Origin: Aphrophora alni
Lineage: Eukaryota > Arthropoda > Insecta > Hemiptera > Aphrophoridae
Direction: 5' to 3'
Length of the DNA stretch: 64,000 bases
Assembly: GCA_963513935.1 (NCBI GenBank)
Contig: OY740777.1
Location: forward strand, 16,045,092 to 16,109,091
Part shown: positions 48,501 to 62,500 of the stretch, one piece after another
How positions within the stretch are numbered: position 1 is the first letter of the stretch
Layout of the letters: the number at the start of each line of letters is the position of its first letter
Program-made: the position numbers and the translations under genes
Notes under the pieces: model-generated
Database searches by the model: none
Seen by the model: only the letters and a program-made list of their open reading frames with translations
Told to the model about the DNA's origin: nothing

Positions 48501-51500
48501 TGTTTGTCTTAACGGTATTTGTTATATATGTATTGTTTAAAAAAAATATTTATTTGATAAAAATAGTTTTATTTAATTTAATTAAAAGATATTAACAGTG
48601 TTTCTGAAATCGATAGCTCTGTTTTTTATTAGTTAGAAATTTTGTTTTAGGTCTACTGTGGTGTTTTGTGTTTTGATTAATTTTATGTTGACAAAGTTAA
48701 ACAAATGTGATTTTGTTTGCTGCAGAAAAATGAAATCCTTAAAAAAATGAGACATATTTTAACTTAAAAACTGATAAATTCTTGTTGCACATTTTATTTT
48801 TTATTGTGAATGTTTTTTATATTTATTTTTATATTTTTCATTGTTTGTTGTTTGGCTCAATAGATGTTATTAATTATTAGGGTTCATGTGTTAGATAACT
48901 AGTTCTATATCATGTAATATATTGGTCTTACAGAAAAATAAAGAAATTAATTAAATATCGTTTATTTTCAATCTAGATATAACTCAAAACCTTAAAACTG
49001 AAATAATTCCGTAACCAATAAATAAAAATACTTGAATTCAAGATGGGGAAATCATAGCAATGGTGAATATAGAAAGTGTGAAGAAGCCAATAACCATTGT
49101 GATTATACTGCCTTCACAAAAAAGACCATTATGATTTAACAATCATAAAATTTGACGAATTTCAATACAAAACAAATTAGAATACTACAGGACTGTAAAG
49201 GGGCCCTGAAATAATCATATATAAATGAATGTTTTAAATATATTTTTTCCATACACTTTTAGACTATTCAAGGGCTAAGGGTTTTTATTTTATGCTCTTA
49301 TCTTCTTTAAACAACAAGTAAATAATGTATTAAAGTTAGCCTTACAAGTGATTAACTACACTGAGTGTAACTCCAAACATCATGTGAATGACTCCAAAGA
49401 TAATAGACAGCTTCATCTTGAAAGAGTTGAGAAACACTATCTTGTTTGTAGCAGCCTGAAACATACGACAACTTATAAATAGGCTATATGCACTAAACAA
49501 ATACAAATATTTAAGTAATATATCATTAACTAAAATGATAGCCATTAGAATGGTTTACGCAGAAATTAATAGGACCAGAGTTGTTCTGTGGCGTGTCCAA
49601 GAGGGTGGTTATACAAGTCTCCAATACTTGGATCAAAATGAACACAAAAGGAGGTGGAGCAGTATTTATTTATTGTTTTTTTTTTAGAAGCAAAGTTATG
49701 ACCACAAGGTCCTCTCTTCCATTTAACCTTGTAATGTTTCTAATTTTTGCATCAAATGTAACGTCCAGTAACAGGTAAATTAATCCTGATTGTGATTAAG
49801 AAATGTTAGCTGTTCATCTAGCGTTACATCAGGTTATTGGCGAAATATTGGACTTTGGAGACAACTTAATATGGAACAAGATGTGAGAGATTCAAAGTGA
49901 GATATATAAATCACATAATACATTATTTCTATATAAAATGGGTAAGAACGTGTGGCTAATTATTAGAACAGTTTAGGGATAAGAACTTAAATATGAAATT
50001 AATATTATGGTCCATCTCACAACACTGTTCCGACCAAACCTTTTGTTCTTTTTGTCGATTAAGGTAAAAAAGCTTCTAGAAGATTCCAAATCCTAATGAA
50101 GTCATGCTAAATCATCATTGATAGAAAAGTAGGAATTCACACCTCGAAGGAGAGGGAAGGCAAAAGAAAACTATAACCGATGTGGTCTGTCTGGAGATTA
50201 TCCTGTGGCAGGGAGATGATTATTTGAAATGTTAGAATAATAATAGTTATTATTCTATGAGAATATCCAATTGCAGTCAACTTAAAATAACTTCAAACTC
50301 TGAGCGTTAAATGGTATTAAAAGTGATAAATTCAGTGAATGTATGTTGGGTATAGCACATGCTAAGTTTACAATTAACTATATTCTGGCAAATAAAAAAA
50401 TTGATTATAGGAACTGTTGAATTTACTTTTTAATTCAAGTTTAGAAGCATTAATTAAAATAATTTAAGGAATTATTGAAACATATTGATTTTTGGAAAAT
50501 TTTTGTTAACTATTATAACATTTTGATTTAGATGAAACTTTCGAACTATTTTATGAATTATGGATTTAATTAAATCTTAAGACTATTTTAATAAACATAT
50601 TTGATTTGGTTTTATTTTATGAATATATGTGTTTCAGGTTAGATTAATGTTGTTAAGATTAAGTATTTTTCTGATGTTTTAAATTTGATAATAAAAATGT
50701 ATGCACTTCAGATATCACCTTTGTGTTTTAATTTAAAGATAGCCTATTCTTTCAAAGAATTCATGATCCGGTATTACCTTTACTTTAAAAAAAGAATACA
50801 TGTTGTAATACCTAGAAAAGGTTGGTCTAATTAAATATTTAAAATAGCGGGTAATCGTAGTGGGTGTAACATGAGTCAAAAACGTGACTAATGATTTTCA
50901 ATGTTAAACAGAGTAAATTCATAATAAAATAGATTTCCAAACATAAATAAACAATGATGTAAAGATTTTAAAGTAATTTAATTATAAGAAGTTTTAATAA
51001 ATTGTGTGTGTGGTGAAATTGAGAGATTCGGACAATTTATGAATTGTGTGGTAGTTGAATAAAGACATTTTGGAACTGAATGAGAAAAATATCGCTTACG
51101 CGATGAGAATTAGAACAGCCAATACCGGATATTGGACAAGCACATGGGATTGCATCAGTCTTAGTTGGGAAGTTAAGGTAGTACGGTAACATGTGATTTT
51201 CTCAGTCGTAGAATGGAGTCTGACAAGGACAGACCTATAATAATTTGAACAAGTGTGTTATAACAAAAATGTAAAATGTATAAAAAAACAGTTTTTTGTG
51301 AAGGACTTATAGTGGACAGACACTTTAATAAGTACTAAGAACAATAGTTTTATGTATTGAAACAGTATTAGTTTAAAAACAGCGGAAAGAATTAGATTGT
51401 TCAGTATTAAGCACGTGGTGTGAAGTAAAGAAAAAAGACTATCGTATTTCACATGCGTTAGACGAACAATGGTGATAAAAAATCGCAATATAAACTTTTA

Positions 51501-54500
51501 CGAAATCGGAAGTGCGTTTAAAGTAATCTCAACGGTAAAACTACCATGCACGACATAGGACACCTTGACTAGATTATATTGTGGACAATGACTCTCCAAA
51601 AGATTGGTAAAACGTGTTATATAACACGCCATATCTAAATTTGTATATTGTATAAAATTTATTATGTTCTTTGTTGTGTTGGCTATAAATTTAATCATTT
51701 TAAATAGTTAAACTTTCAAGTCGGAATACCAAGAAGGTTACTGACATAGTTAATTTTTTTATAATGCATTCAGATAAATAAAGTAACAAATAATTTTAAT
51801 ATTTTCAAATTCATAAAAGAAAATTGATAATTGCAATTTAAAAGTAAATTTAACATTTTTAAATTAAACCTGGCAAAGGCAATTAAAATTCAGATAGAAT
51901 GTTAGTAATAGTTGATTTCCATGATACAATTTTTATGATAAATGATAATGTATAAATGTTTCATGTTTAATAAATTTATGTTAAAATTTCAGTTTAAGTG
52001 TTCTTCATTCTAACCAGAAATCGCTGAAAGTACACGGAGAAAGGACTTCAACCCTGAGATCAATTTCATTTAAATTCATAAATTCAATAAAATAGTTAAC
52101 TTTTCTAAATTGATGTTAATTCATCTGGCGCCCATAAATGCTGAGCAAACTTTTAATAAAAACCTATAGTAAAATTAAATTCATTTTTTAAAGATAATAT
52201 TTATAAATGAACCGTAGAAGGTCGTAAATTTATAAGTATTACAATGTGCTTAATCACATGTTGGCACCCTATATTTGATTTTATAGTGTGAGTACGGATT
52301 TACAATAGTGTAGAGTAAATAAAAATCTTTAAAATTAGTAAATTCAGTACCAGAGGACGCAGGCAGATTTACAACCTCAAGTATCTCAGATTTATAGATG
52401 AGCACACTCTCACTTCGTGTACTTCTAAACAAATTGCATTCAACTTTCTTTTGTTCAGCAGGGGCAATATAAATATAATAAAGTTGATATTACTATCACC
52501 TGGAAAAACATATGCATGCACAGGATGGGCGTATTCACTGAGGAGCCATAGTACAGAAAATATGACCTACAAGAAGAAATTGTAGAGCACCTTATCTTCA
52601 AATGTGAACACCTTGATTGAGAAAGGATTAAAAAAAGGATAGACAACCTCTCAAAGCAACTTAAATGCATTGAGGGTCTTCCCAGATGTCTAGGGGTATC
52701 ATCTATATTTGTTATTTATTGGAGATTATGAGGTGATGCATTTCAAAAGTAAAATCCAACCCATTACAAAACAGATTTCTTTTTCTAAATGTTAGTGGTA
52801 AACATTTAATATTAATTTCCTATAGTCACCATTTCATTCCAAACACTTTTGATATCGTGAAGCATGCTTTTTGAAAAGCTCTACAATATTTAGGCAATTT
52901 TATGCTGTTGTTTTCAATCTTCAGTTTCCTGGAATTGTTGATGAGACGCAAGCTAATTCATGAGGTATAGGAAGAGATGGTAGTTACTGGACACAAGATC
53001 AGGGGAATGATAAAAAAATGGAATTTTTAATTGTTTTGATTGTGTGGATAGTGGACACCCTTGTGCAGACGTGATTGCAGGCGTTATTATGAAAGAGAAC
53101 AATTCCTGACCCTAGCACTCCTCGTCCTTGGTTTTGAATGCAGTTTAGAAAGTTCAAGAAATAAATTTGGAAAACAAATTTTTAATGTAGAGATCATTTT
53201 CTTAAATGTCAGAACTAGAGAAAAAATGAAAACTAATTTGAATAACTAATTTTGTAAAAAATATCAGAAATTGGCTTGCGCCATAACAATTCCAGGAGAC
53301 CGAAGAGTTAAAAACCTCAGTGCAGAACTGGCTGTTTCTCAGATGATCGCATTTCAAGTGTGTGTAATATGTATGGAGGGAGGAGAGAAGTTGAAAAAGC
53401 TTGCTTCACGATATCAAAAATATTTGGATTAAAATGGTAACTACATTTTAATTCTTGTCCTGTCAGTTACAACTAGCTATAGATTGCATTCAGCATACAT
53501 TCATTATTATCACCCGTTTTGGTTTTTGAAGACCTTCCAGAAAGTGGATCACTTTAACCATATTCTTGGTTATCTTTAAATGTAGTTTCTGCGCCACAAT
53601 TTTATCTAGGCTTCACTTACTGAATCACCTCTGAAAGGTTTTTTAATGATGCAAATAGTTGCCCCAAACAAATGGTCAAATTTTAAGCAAAATTTAACGC
53701 AAATTAACTGATCTACTATCACAATTATTGTGAATGCAACAGTCACATGCTTACTCACTTGGCTTCTAAAACTTAAGTCCAATAGGTTAGTGATTTTTCA
53801 CTTATGTACAGAATGGACCCTCTGATTATCTGTCAAGTTATGCAAAGCTCATGATACTTTCTAGACAGATCTTGTGTATGACCCGACAAAAACTGACTTT
53901 TATAAGGGCTACATTTCAGCAAAATTTTATCAAAATCTTTAGAACCAATTTTTTACAACATTTTCATTTTCAATGTGTTATCCCCAAATTATGAATTATC
54001 CAAAAAATTGACAAAAGTTTAAAAATATGGTCAAAATTTCATACTCCTCTGTGACCACCAATTTCAGTTGAAAAGCTGTTGTATGGATTATAACAGACTG
54101 ACATCATTATAAAAAAACTACTTTTTTTATTTCAGTTGGCCTCAAAACAGATATTCTTTTGGAAAAAAAAACATTCATTTTTATGACCCATTACTAAACT
54201 TATTCTTCACAATGTATATTAAAAAAATTGTTAACATTTATAATTATAATATGACAAAAATCTGGATGGTAGACATTATAACAATGCTTTCAAGGACAAC
54301 ATACCTGCCAGATTGGATCCAAACCCATAACATAAGGCACTTGAATATAATCGGTTGTAGGATCCAAGGTCAAATCTTTGTTTGACATCAAAGTCGATCC
54401 ATCATATGTTACATTCCAACTGCTACCAAATACGTTTGTCATCTTTGAGAACAAGTCGTTATAGATGATCCCAGTATAGATTGAAAAGAGACCCATGAGC

Positions 54501-56539
54501 AACACAATGTAGCGACCAGCGAAAAATATATTCCAAATCTGAAATTATAGATTTATTTATTTGCTGTTAACAATTAACTTTTTGTATAGCGGGGGTCCAA
54601 TCACCAATAAATTCATACATTAAAATATAATAATACATACAAATCAATATGTAAACATTATTATATAAAAAAAAACAGTAAATTTAATATCTGAACAAGG
54701 CAGGACTTTCACCGAATTGAGCAACTGTCCCAAATGACTTCGGATTTACCACTTTCCATACTTCACGAAATGAACCAATATCACAAAAATGTTCTAATTT
54801 GGGTAAATGAAATTCCTCACACCTGTGTTGAACATAAGCGGGATTGAAAGTCAATTTTCGGTGAGCTCTTCCTTGAGATCTCATTATTAGCCTCTCTTTC
54901 TTTGATGAAAGCAGTGTAAAAGTGGATTGTTTACCTTGCTATGTTAGAGCTATATATTAATTTTTGAGCATGATGGGACAACGCCTCACTATGCCAATGT
55001 CGTTTGTAATTTCCTTGATGAGATCCTCAACATCAAATTGGAAGAGATGAGGTTAATACCTGTATTTTGACTGGTTCTTTCCTAACTTTTTGAAATTCTC
55101 CAGAGTTACACCTATTTATAAGAAAGCACAATCGGTTAGACTCGGGTAATAACATGTCAATATGACGTCCGCTCAGTTTTAGGCAATACTCGTTTTTGAA
55201 GGTTTTGTATAGTTTGGATGAAGAGGGGTTGTTTTATGCTCCCCCCTCACAGGATATACACATGGTTATTTTATCCTGGAGTTGGACGATGGTAGCTGGT
55301 GGGTCTTCATGGAAAATCTTCTCCTGTAACATTCCCGACGTAGGCGTCAGGTGGTGTAAGATCGGGTGAGTGGGCTGGGTAAGGAAAGTTTGTTGTAAGG
55401 GAGATGAGGCGGTTGCCAAAAGTTTCTTGAAGAAAAGCAATGTTAGTTAAGTCATTGAGGCTGGTTGTGACATCTTGCTGGATGTTCACCATTGTAAACA
55501 AAAAGACAGGTTTCGGGCATGACAAAATCTCCTAAGGTCTCCTATAAAACAATCAAGAATGACCCTATATCAGTCCTAATTTACAGTGAAAGGATTTCCA
55601 TTATTGTCTTTAACAAAGTATGGACTAATTATGCCTCTCCCTGACACAGCCTACCAAATGGTTACACGCATACTATGCTGTGGCCTCTCTACAACACTGT
55701 CAGGAAGTTCAAACCCAAGACAACATGTTGTCTGCTTGTTTATGAAACCATTAATGTGCACATGCCATTCATTTGAAAACCATACATCACTCAGAAACTC
55801 AGGTTCTCCATAGCACAATGCTAACATTGAAGCACAATACTGAACTCTGACTGTTTTGTACATACAGTTCAAAGTTTGCCCAGTTTGTATCTTGTAGGAA
55901 AAACCACCATTGTTTTAAAACATTCTTCTCAACGATGTATTGCTTATATTCAGTTTCAAAGATGTTCGGTTTAGGCTTCTTTTCGGTGACTGTAACACTT
56001 GCTGCAACACTCTTCCATGGTTTTCATTTGTACAGACAGAAGTTGGGTGACCAGAATAGCCTTTCCGCTGCGTCAAACAATACCTGTTCCTCAAAATTTT
56101 TGAACAACACTAATAATCACAACATTACTAGGTGGGTTTTTGTGAAAATGTTCCTGAAAACGTAATGCAGTGTGTGACAAACTTGGTCCACTCGCACATC
56201 CAATTCCGTATGAGCGAAAATAATGCTCACAATAAAAGCTTTCGCTGCAGTAGTTAGCACCATGACAGCAAAAAATAACCTCAAATAAGAAAGAAATAAT
56301 AATCACGAAGACGTGGCAACAATCAAAAGTTGACACAGCTGATCGAGAAGGCAACTACAGCTGTGATTCAGTTTCAGTACTGTTTATTTTGGCACATACT
56401 GTATATATATATGGAGGGGGGAGACAGTAACAATATTATATTAAAACTTTTAAAAAAATTATTAGATTAATAAGTTATGCTGGTTATAGGGAAAGTTGTA
56501 GACCTATATTTCTTAAGTTAAAAATTATGACTGTGTTAA

Positions 56540-56594
<55 letters not shown>

Positions 56595-59500
56595 ATTTGT
56601 TCACATGTTAAACTAAATCAATCTGATATTAAATACAGGTCACAAGTTCATAATTGCACTTCTAGAAATAGAATCATTGTAGAGATTTCCGTATAGGCTA
56701 GTAGATTAAGTGTGACACGCAACAATTTCAATGTTTTAGGTTTAAACATTTTAAATAAATTACCTTTGGAATTTAAAAACATCCTTATAAAGTTATTTAA
56801 AATTAAGTTGTGTAAATTTTTATTGGCAAGTAGAAACAATGGTACCTTTAATAAAACTAAAGTCACAGGGTTTCTATCAGAACATTACCACATTACAGGT
56901 TAATTTATGAAGAGTCTTAATCACATTCATGTTTACAACCGGAGAGAAATTAAAGGTGTTATCCATAGCAAGTGTACTACTTTTTAACATTAGTAAGTAA
57001 TTTTTATTAGTAACATCATCCACATCTAAAGAAGGAGCCATAAAATAATTATTTAGTTGAATCCAGTGGTATGTTTACTGACTGAGATCATTAGTCTTTG
57101 CCCATACCCAATCTTCTAATACATCGCCATAATACAGCATAGGATGTGTTAATATTGAATAAAATACGTGAATAATGAATTTTAGAATTTCTTATTTGCT
57201 GTTTCAAATTTGCTGAACTCGATTTCTTAGGCTACGATACAATTTAAAGTCGATAACATGTTTAGTTTTTCCTAGCTTTGCGCCAAACAAAATCACGATA
57301 ATTTATTAGTTGTTGAATTTTATTTGTAGTCCATGGAGCTGGTGGTCTAGTTTTACGGTTTTAACAATTGGAGCATGTTTATTATAAACATCTAAAATAT
57401 TGTTATTGAATTCCCTTATAATTTCATCGACATCCGATGTATGATATAATGAATATCTTAGCACAAACATTGTGATTGATGCTGAATTAAATGTAGTAGT
57501 TTTGTAGGACTAATATTAAGCTTCACTTTTGTTTATTAACGTAACTGATAATGTCTATTTATCTTTTACATATTTAATAACAATAAAGATATAATAATAA
57601 TATACATGTTGAGTTAACTGAATAGAACAATGGATGGCTCATAATCGGTTTTCTGTTTGATTTGGGAAACACTATTCTTGCTTCATCCTAATTTCCTATC
57701 ATTCCTTATGTTCGAAAGATTAAATACAAAATATCATTGTGGCTGTGGTAGACCAGGTAACAGCCCTGAACCCCCCTCCCCCTATTAAAGACAATAATAG
57801 CATGAAGAATGAAACTAAAATATTGATATTAATAAGGTTTAATCAGATATTTGCTATCACTTGTATATAGATAATTAATACAAAACATTTCGATTTACAC
57901 TCTAGAAATGTCGTGTATTAATTTTCTACACACAAATGATGGTAAATGTCCGATTAAACCATATTAATAGTATGAACAATGCATCATTTTCAAATAATTA
58001 TAAAACCAGACTAAAATATTGATATTGTATTTACCTCATTATCAGATTTCATTTTCAAAAACTTATTTTCATTGAGAATCATGTATGCAGAAAAACATAA
58101 GAGAATAAAACCATGGCCACAGTCTCCAAACATAATGGCAAACAGGAATGGAAAAGTGATGATGGTATACAAAGCTGGAAAAAAAGTAAATATATTAATT
58201 ATTGGATCATCATTCATCTTAACTGTATCTTTTACAGGACTAGATCATTATCATATTTTTAATACCAAAATGTTAGCATTTGTGAACCAGTTAGTAGCTC
58301 TTGCCTTAGATCGGACTCTCTAGGCTTGGCAAAGAATGGAGTTACTGTGTAACATACATTTCAAAAACATTGCCAACATAACAATGTAACTCATCTTCAA
58401 TGTGTTAGCAAATGTTTTTGAAATGAACATAAATTCATATCACTACTTATAAAGTGTTTCAACAATAAAATTATAAAACTAAGTTGCTGCTAACTGAATC
58501 AAAAGTAGCTAGCATTCAAAATTAGGAATATAATGTGCTCATTCATTATCATGCAGTTTTAAGATGATACTTAATAAAATGAATCAAATGATTTTTATTA
58601 ACAATCAAACCAAACTTTAATTCAGTGTTATAACTACAGCTGATATCACTCAGTATGGTAACTGGTACACCCCCCCCCCCCTTCATACCAGACTACTAAA
58701 AAGGCAATTTGATAAGCCAATAATTTTGAAATAAAAGATTTATTTTTTTTAGAAAATTTAATTTAATTTGTCGATATAACCTAATTTCAGCTAGAAAGAC
58801 TTTCTTCAATGATTTACCAACTTTTCTGTAAGCCTTCCAAAAACATGGTTTATTGAATTCTGCAAAATAAGTACCCGTTTCACCAATGACCTTCTCGTTT
58901 GATGTGAATATTTGTTTCACATTCCTTAATACCATTTCATTACTTTTGAAAGGATAAAGAAATCACAGGAGCTAAATCTGAAGAATAGTCCAGATTGTGG
59001 ATGAAGGAGTTCAATCATTTTGGCCATAGCAATATCAGATATGAGAGCTGGTATACTGTTGTAGTGGAAGAGAATTATTTTATGCACCAAATGGGAAGCT
59101 ATTTCATCAAATCACTGTGAAATAAATCCAATAGAGATGGAATACTGTTTTATGATAGTTTTGTCGCTTTTCCAGATAACCGATAAAAATTATACCATGT
59201 GAACCCAAAACCAAACAAAATTGTAGCCATGACTTTTACTACCAATGAAACAGTTTTTTTCCTTCTTCAAAGTATATTCACAAGAAAACTCAATAACCCT
59301 ATTTTTACAACTCTTTTATTTCTACTGACTCCGTGTTTCATCAAGATTTACATAATGCCTTAAAAATTCATTTGGATTGTGATTGAACATGTCCAAACAA
59401 CTGAAATTATTTTTTTCCCTTGAAGTAAAGAAACACAAACTTATTTCTTTCTAGTGTTTTCAAAAATGTTCTATTAGACAGAGCTTCTTAAAATGTTGTG

Positions 59501-62500
59501 TGTATACCTAAATAAGATGGCAAATGTTGAAAATAAAACTTTTGATTTGAGCGCCACCTTTTATAAAAGTCACTCATTTATCAAGCAATCCTCACAGGTT
59601 CACAAATACAGTAGAAATTAGATAATTCCAACATCTTTAATTCGAAATTGCTGTTAATTCGAAGTTTTAGGTTGGTCTCTTGAACTTCATATGATATCAA
59701 TGTAAAACAAATTATGGATAATTCGAAGCCAACTTTGTTAATTCGAAGTTTTTGTATCAATACTAAAAATAAATCTTGTACTGTAAAAGGGACCACCTTC
59801 TGAGAATTATACTATAGGACTCTGCCCAGGGATAAAAGCCTAGCCACTAATATTTGGACACATGATCTTATTACAGGCTCGCTATCACCTTCTGAGAATT
59901 CTCTAGATAGTCTGTTGATCTATGCTCTGCTCAGTCTCGGTCTGTTGTTACAGTTATTGTAGCTCTGCTTGTCACAGTCATTTGAGTTTTGAAAGCGATT
60001 GTTTGTGCGAGTGATCACAATGTCTTTGAGTAAAACACGCGTTCAGTAGGAGAAATTAATATTTTGTGTTAGTTAAGACAATTGTATGAGTTTCGGCAGT
60101 ATATTAAAGGACAAATCAATGTAAGTGAAGCGGTTTATCATTCTCTAAATGTACTTGAGGATTTTGCAAACCTTAAAAGAATTAACTCTGCAAGACAATC
60201 GAACATTTCACAATACTTTGTGAAACTATAATTTAGTGTATACATATGTGTATAAAACTTACTGCATACTAGTACTGTATATAATAATAGCTTCATTAAC
60301 TTTTGATTTGTGATCATAAAGCTTATATAATAAACATATACACTTTAATTATTATTTCAAAACATTTTGAGAACCTAAAATTTGAAACAAATTATAACTT
60401 TTATAATTCGAATTTTTGGATAATGTTTACATTTATTTAAATAATTTATAAACCCGAACATAACAGATAATTCGAATTTTTCCATTGGTCCCTTCAGCTT
60501 CGAATTATCCAAGTTCTACTGTACTTATTATCAAAAATGTTCCTGTAATTATAATTATTAACTGATAAATTTCTGATAATTTTATACAAACTGATAGTTA
60601 TTTTGGCACAGTGACACGACTGCTTTCATTAGACATACCTGGATTAACTTCACGATATGATGCAACACCATATGCATCAATCAAGTTCTGGAAACCATTC
60701 GTGAAGCGATTTGTGCGGTTAAAAGTAGGAGGATCTTCTGTGGTTTCAATTACATTCAAAAAGGACGGAATTGAGCTGCCCACTGCATTCTGTAAATGAT
60801 GACAAAACATATAAGTAGTGTACAATCTTTCTCACATACTTATTCATATACCAATCAAAAACTCAAAATTTAAGGAGCACTGTGCCTTAAGATCAAAACT
60901 GAAAATTAATTCCAACAACTTTTATAATATTGTTGGCTAAAATGTATGTTCTTGGCTGAATAAAATGCAGACTTGCCTGGTTGAATTTTTACAAATACAG
61001 AGACGTTTAGCGATCTAATTTATTTTTAGTTGTTATGTATCCTAATAATTCATTTTCAAAAAAGTGGGCTACTAAACATGTAAAAAGTATATAATATATT
61101 CTATAATTTAGTTTTAAAATATACAAGTGTGTGTTGCTTGAATTGCTTACTGAATTTTTCACAGAAAGATAGATACACAGATTTTAAACAACAGCTTTTT
61201 TGTATAGTCTATTCACAAGTTTTTAAAAAGACACAGTTTTTAAAAAAGTCTATTTACAAAATAAAAAATATGTATCTATTTATATACACATACTGCTACT
61301 ATGAAATTCACTAAGTTTGCATGGTGCAAATTTTGCTTTTTTAAAGTAATTATTGTCAAAGTTTTACTCATAGCATAAACCAGGCTGCATGGACTTTGCT
61401 GATTTTTTTCTAAGGAATCATCACTTAAATTCAATTTAAATTGGGTCTATGTTTTAGTACCATGCTAAATATGTGCACACATTCAGCATTACTAATGAAA
61501 TATTTTTTAAAATTTAACTACACCATCAGCAGTCTTAAGTTTACTAACTAAACCCTATTGTGTATCAATTCTTTCATGATTTAATATGGTGCATAAATCT
61601 TCCAATTGTAAGTTGCACAATTCAGACTGTAATGTATCAATTAGTGAATGTGCTCTTTTCCATTCAAATTGGAAATCTATCAATAACACACTTTGAAATG
61701 CTGAATCGGTAATTGATTAAAGTCTTACAACTCTGGCATGCAGCAAAATGTCATTATTAATTGGAAATTTGTTAACAATGTATCACGTACTTTAATGAAG
61801 TAATTGTGAAAAGAATTATAGAAAGAAATTTTTTTTTTGTTTGCACCGTTAATCAATTTTAATAGATCTACAGTCTTACTTCCTATGACTAAATCACACA
61901 GTGATTTTTGCTTCTCTTTTGAATGATATTCAACTTTAAATAAAGATGAACCTGACATTATGGTAGAAGGTTTAACAAATTTAGATAACAAGTTCTTAAA
62001 TAAGCGTGTTAAAATAGAATGGAGTAAATAAATTTGTGTACATAAATCTAGACTTCAATATACTAAGTTTGCAAAACTATTAGAAGACAGAAACATAAAT
62101 AATTTATCTGATCGAGACTAATTTAAACTAGGCCTGCTACTTGAGGAAACAATTTTAATGATTTGCGTCTTGTTAACTTTTGTTTTTGTTTAGGCTTAAA
62201 TTTGCATTTTTTTTCTTCCAAAACTGTCAAAATTGCTTGAATGGGAAGGTGGTTTTGAGTTATTAACTTCTTCTTTTAACAAAACTGGTAAGAGCCCACT
62301 GTTCCAGGCCCCCACTTAAAGATTTGCCTAATGATAACCACCAAGTAAAAAAAAAGAACATGTTCAAATTTTTTAACATCAGTATCACACAATTTTTGAA
62401 AACAAATTGAACTCTCCTTCCTTTTGGAACTATTTAGAAGATATTAATAATTTTTTTAATAAAATCTTCTGTGTTAACCGGAAAAGCAACAGCTCCCTAA

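Larger units (their letters stand above)
36199..49345 (-). other. Vha100 intron 5 (13.1 kb)
   Basis: Expanded by the LTR retrotransposon at 37481-47903. The flanking parts 36199-37476 and 47908-49345 are AT-rich with no other feature except an A-run near 37165-37185. Without the insertion the intron would be about 2.7 kb, like its neighbours. Confidence 0.85.
49456..54304 (-). other. Vha100 intron 4 (4.8 kb)
   Basis: Mostly AT-rich and unassigned (49456-52500 shows no gene or clear repeat). Towards the right end it holds a weak LINE tail relic (52530-52740) and a mariner miniature element (52825-53441). 53442-54304 shows nothing recognisable. Confidence 0.75.
54539..58034 (-). other. Vha100 intron 3 (3.5 kb)
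   Basis: Contains the DUF4817-associated transposase relic (55230-56360), a (TA)n microsatellite (56545-56590), and LINE relics (56712-56903 plus, 57240-57480 minus). 54539-55229 is unassigned, as is 57481-58034. Confidence 0.75.
58175..60638 (-). other. Vha100 intron 2 (2.5 kb)
   Basis: Contains a C-run at 58671-58681, a mariner relic (58696-59480) and a pogo-like miniature element (59609-60521). 58175-58670 is unassigned; the plus frame 58072-58323 there is the complement of the exon, not a gene. Confidence 0.8.

Noticed and set aside
54684..54884. Minus-strand frame of 66 codons in intron 3
   Set aside because: No family pattern, no splice sites with matching phase, and no V-ATPase residues are missing between the flanking exons.
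58072..58323. Plus-strand frame of 83 codons
   Set aside because: It is the complement of the V-ATPase exon at 58035-58174 extended into the intron.
60611..60799. Plus-strand frame of 62 codons
   Set aside because: Complement of the V-ATPase exon at 60639-60789.
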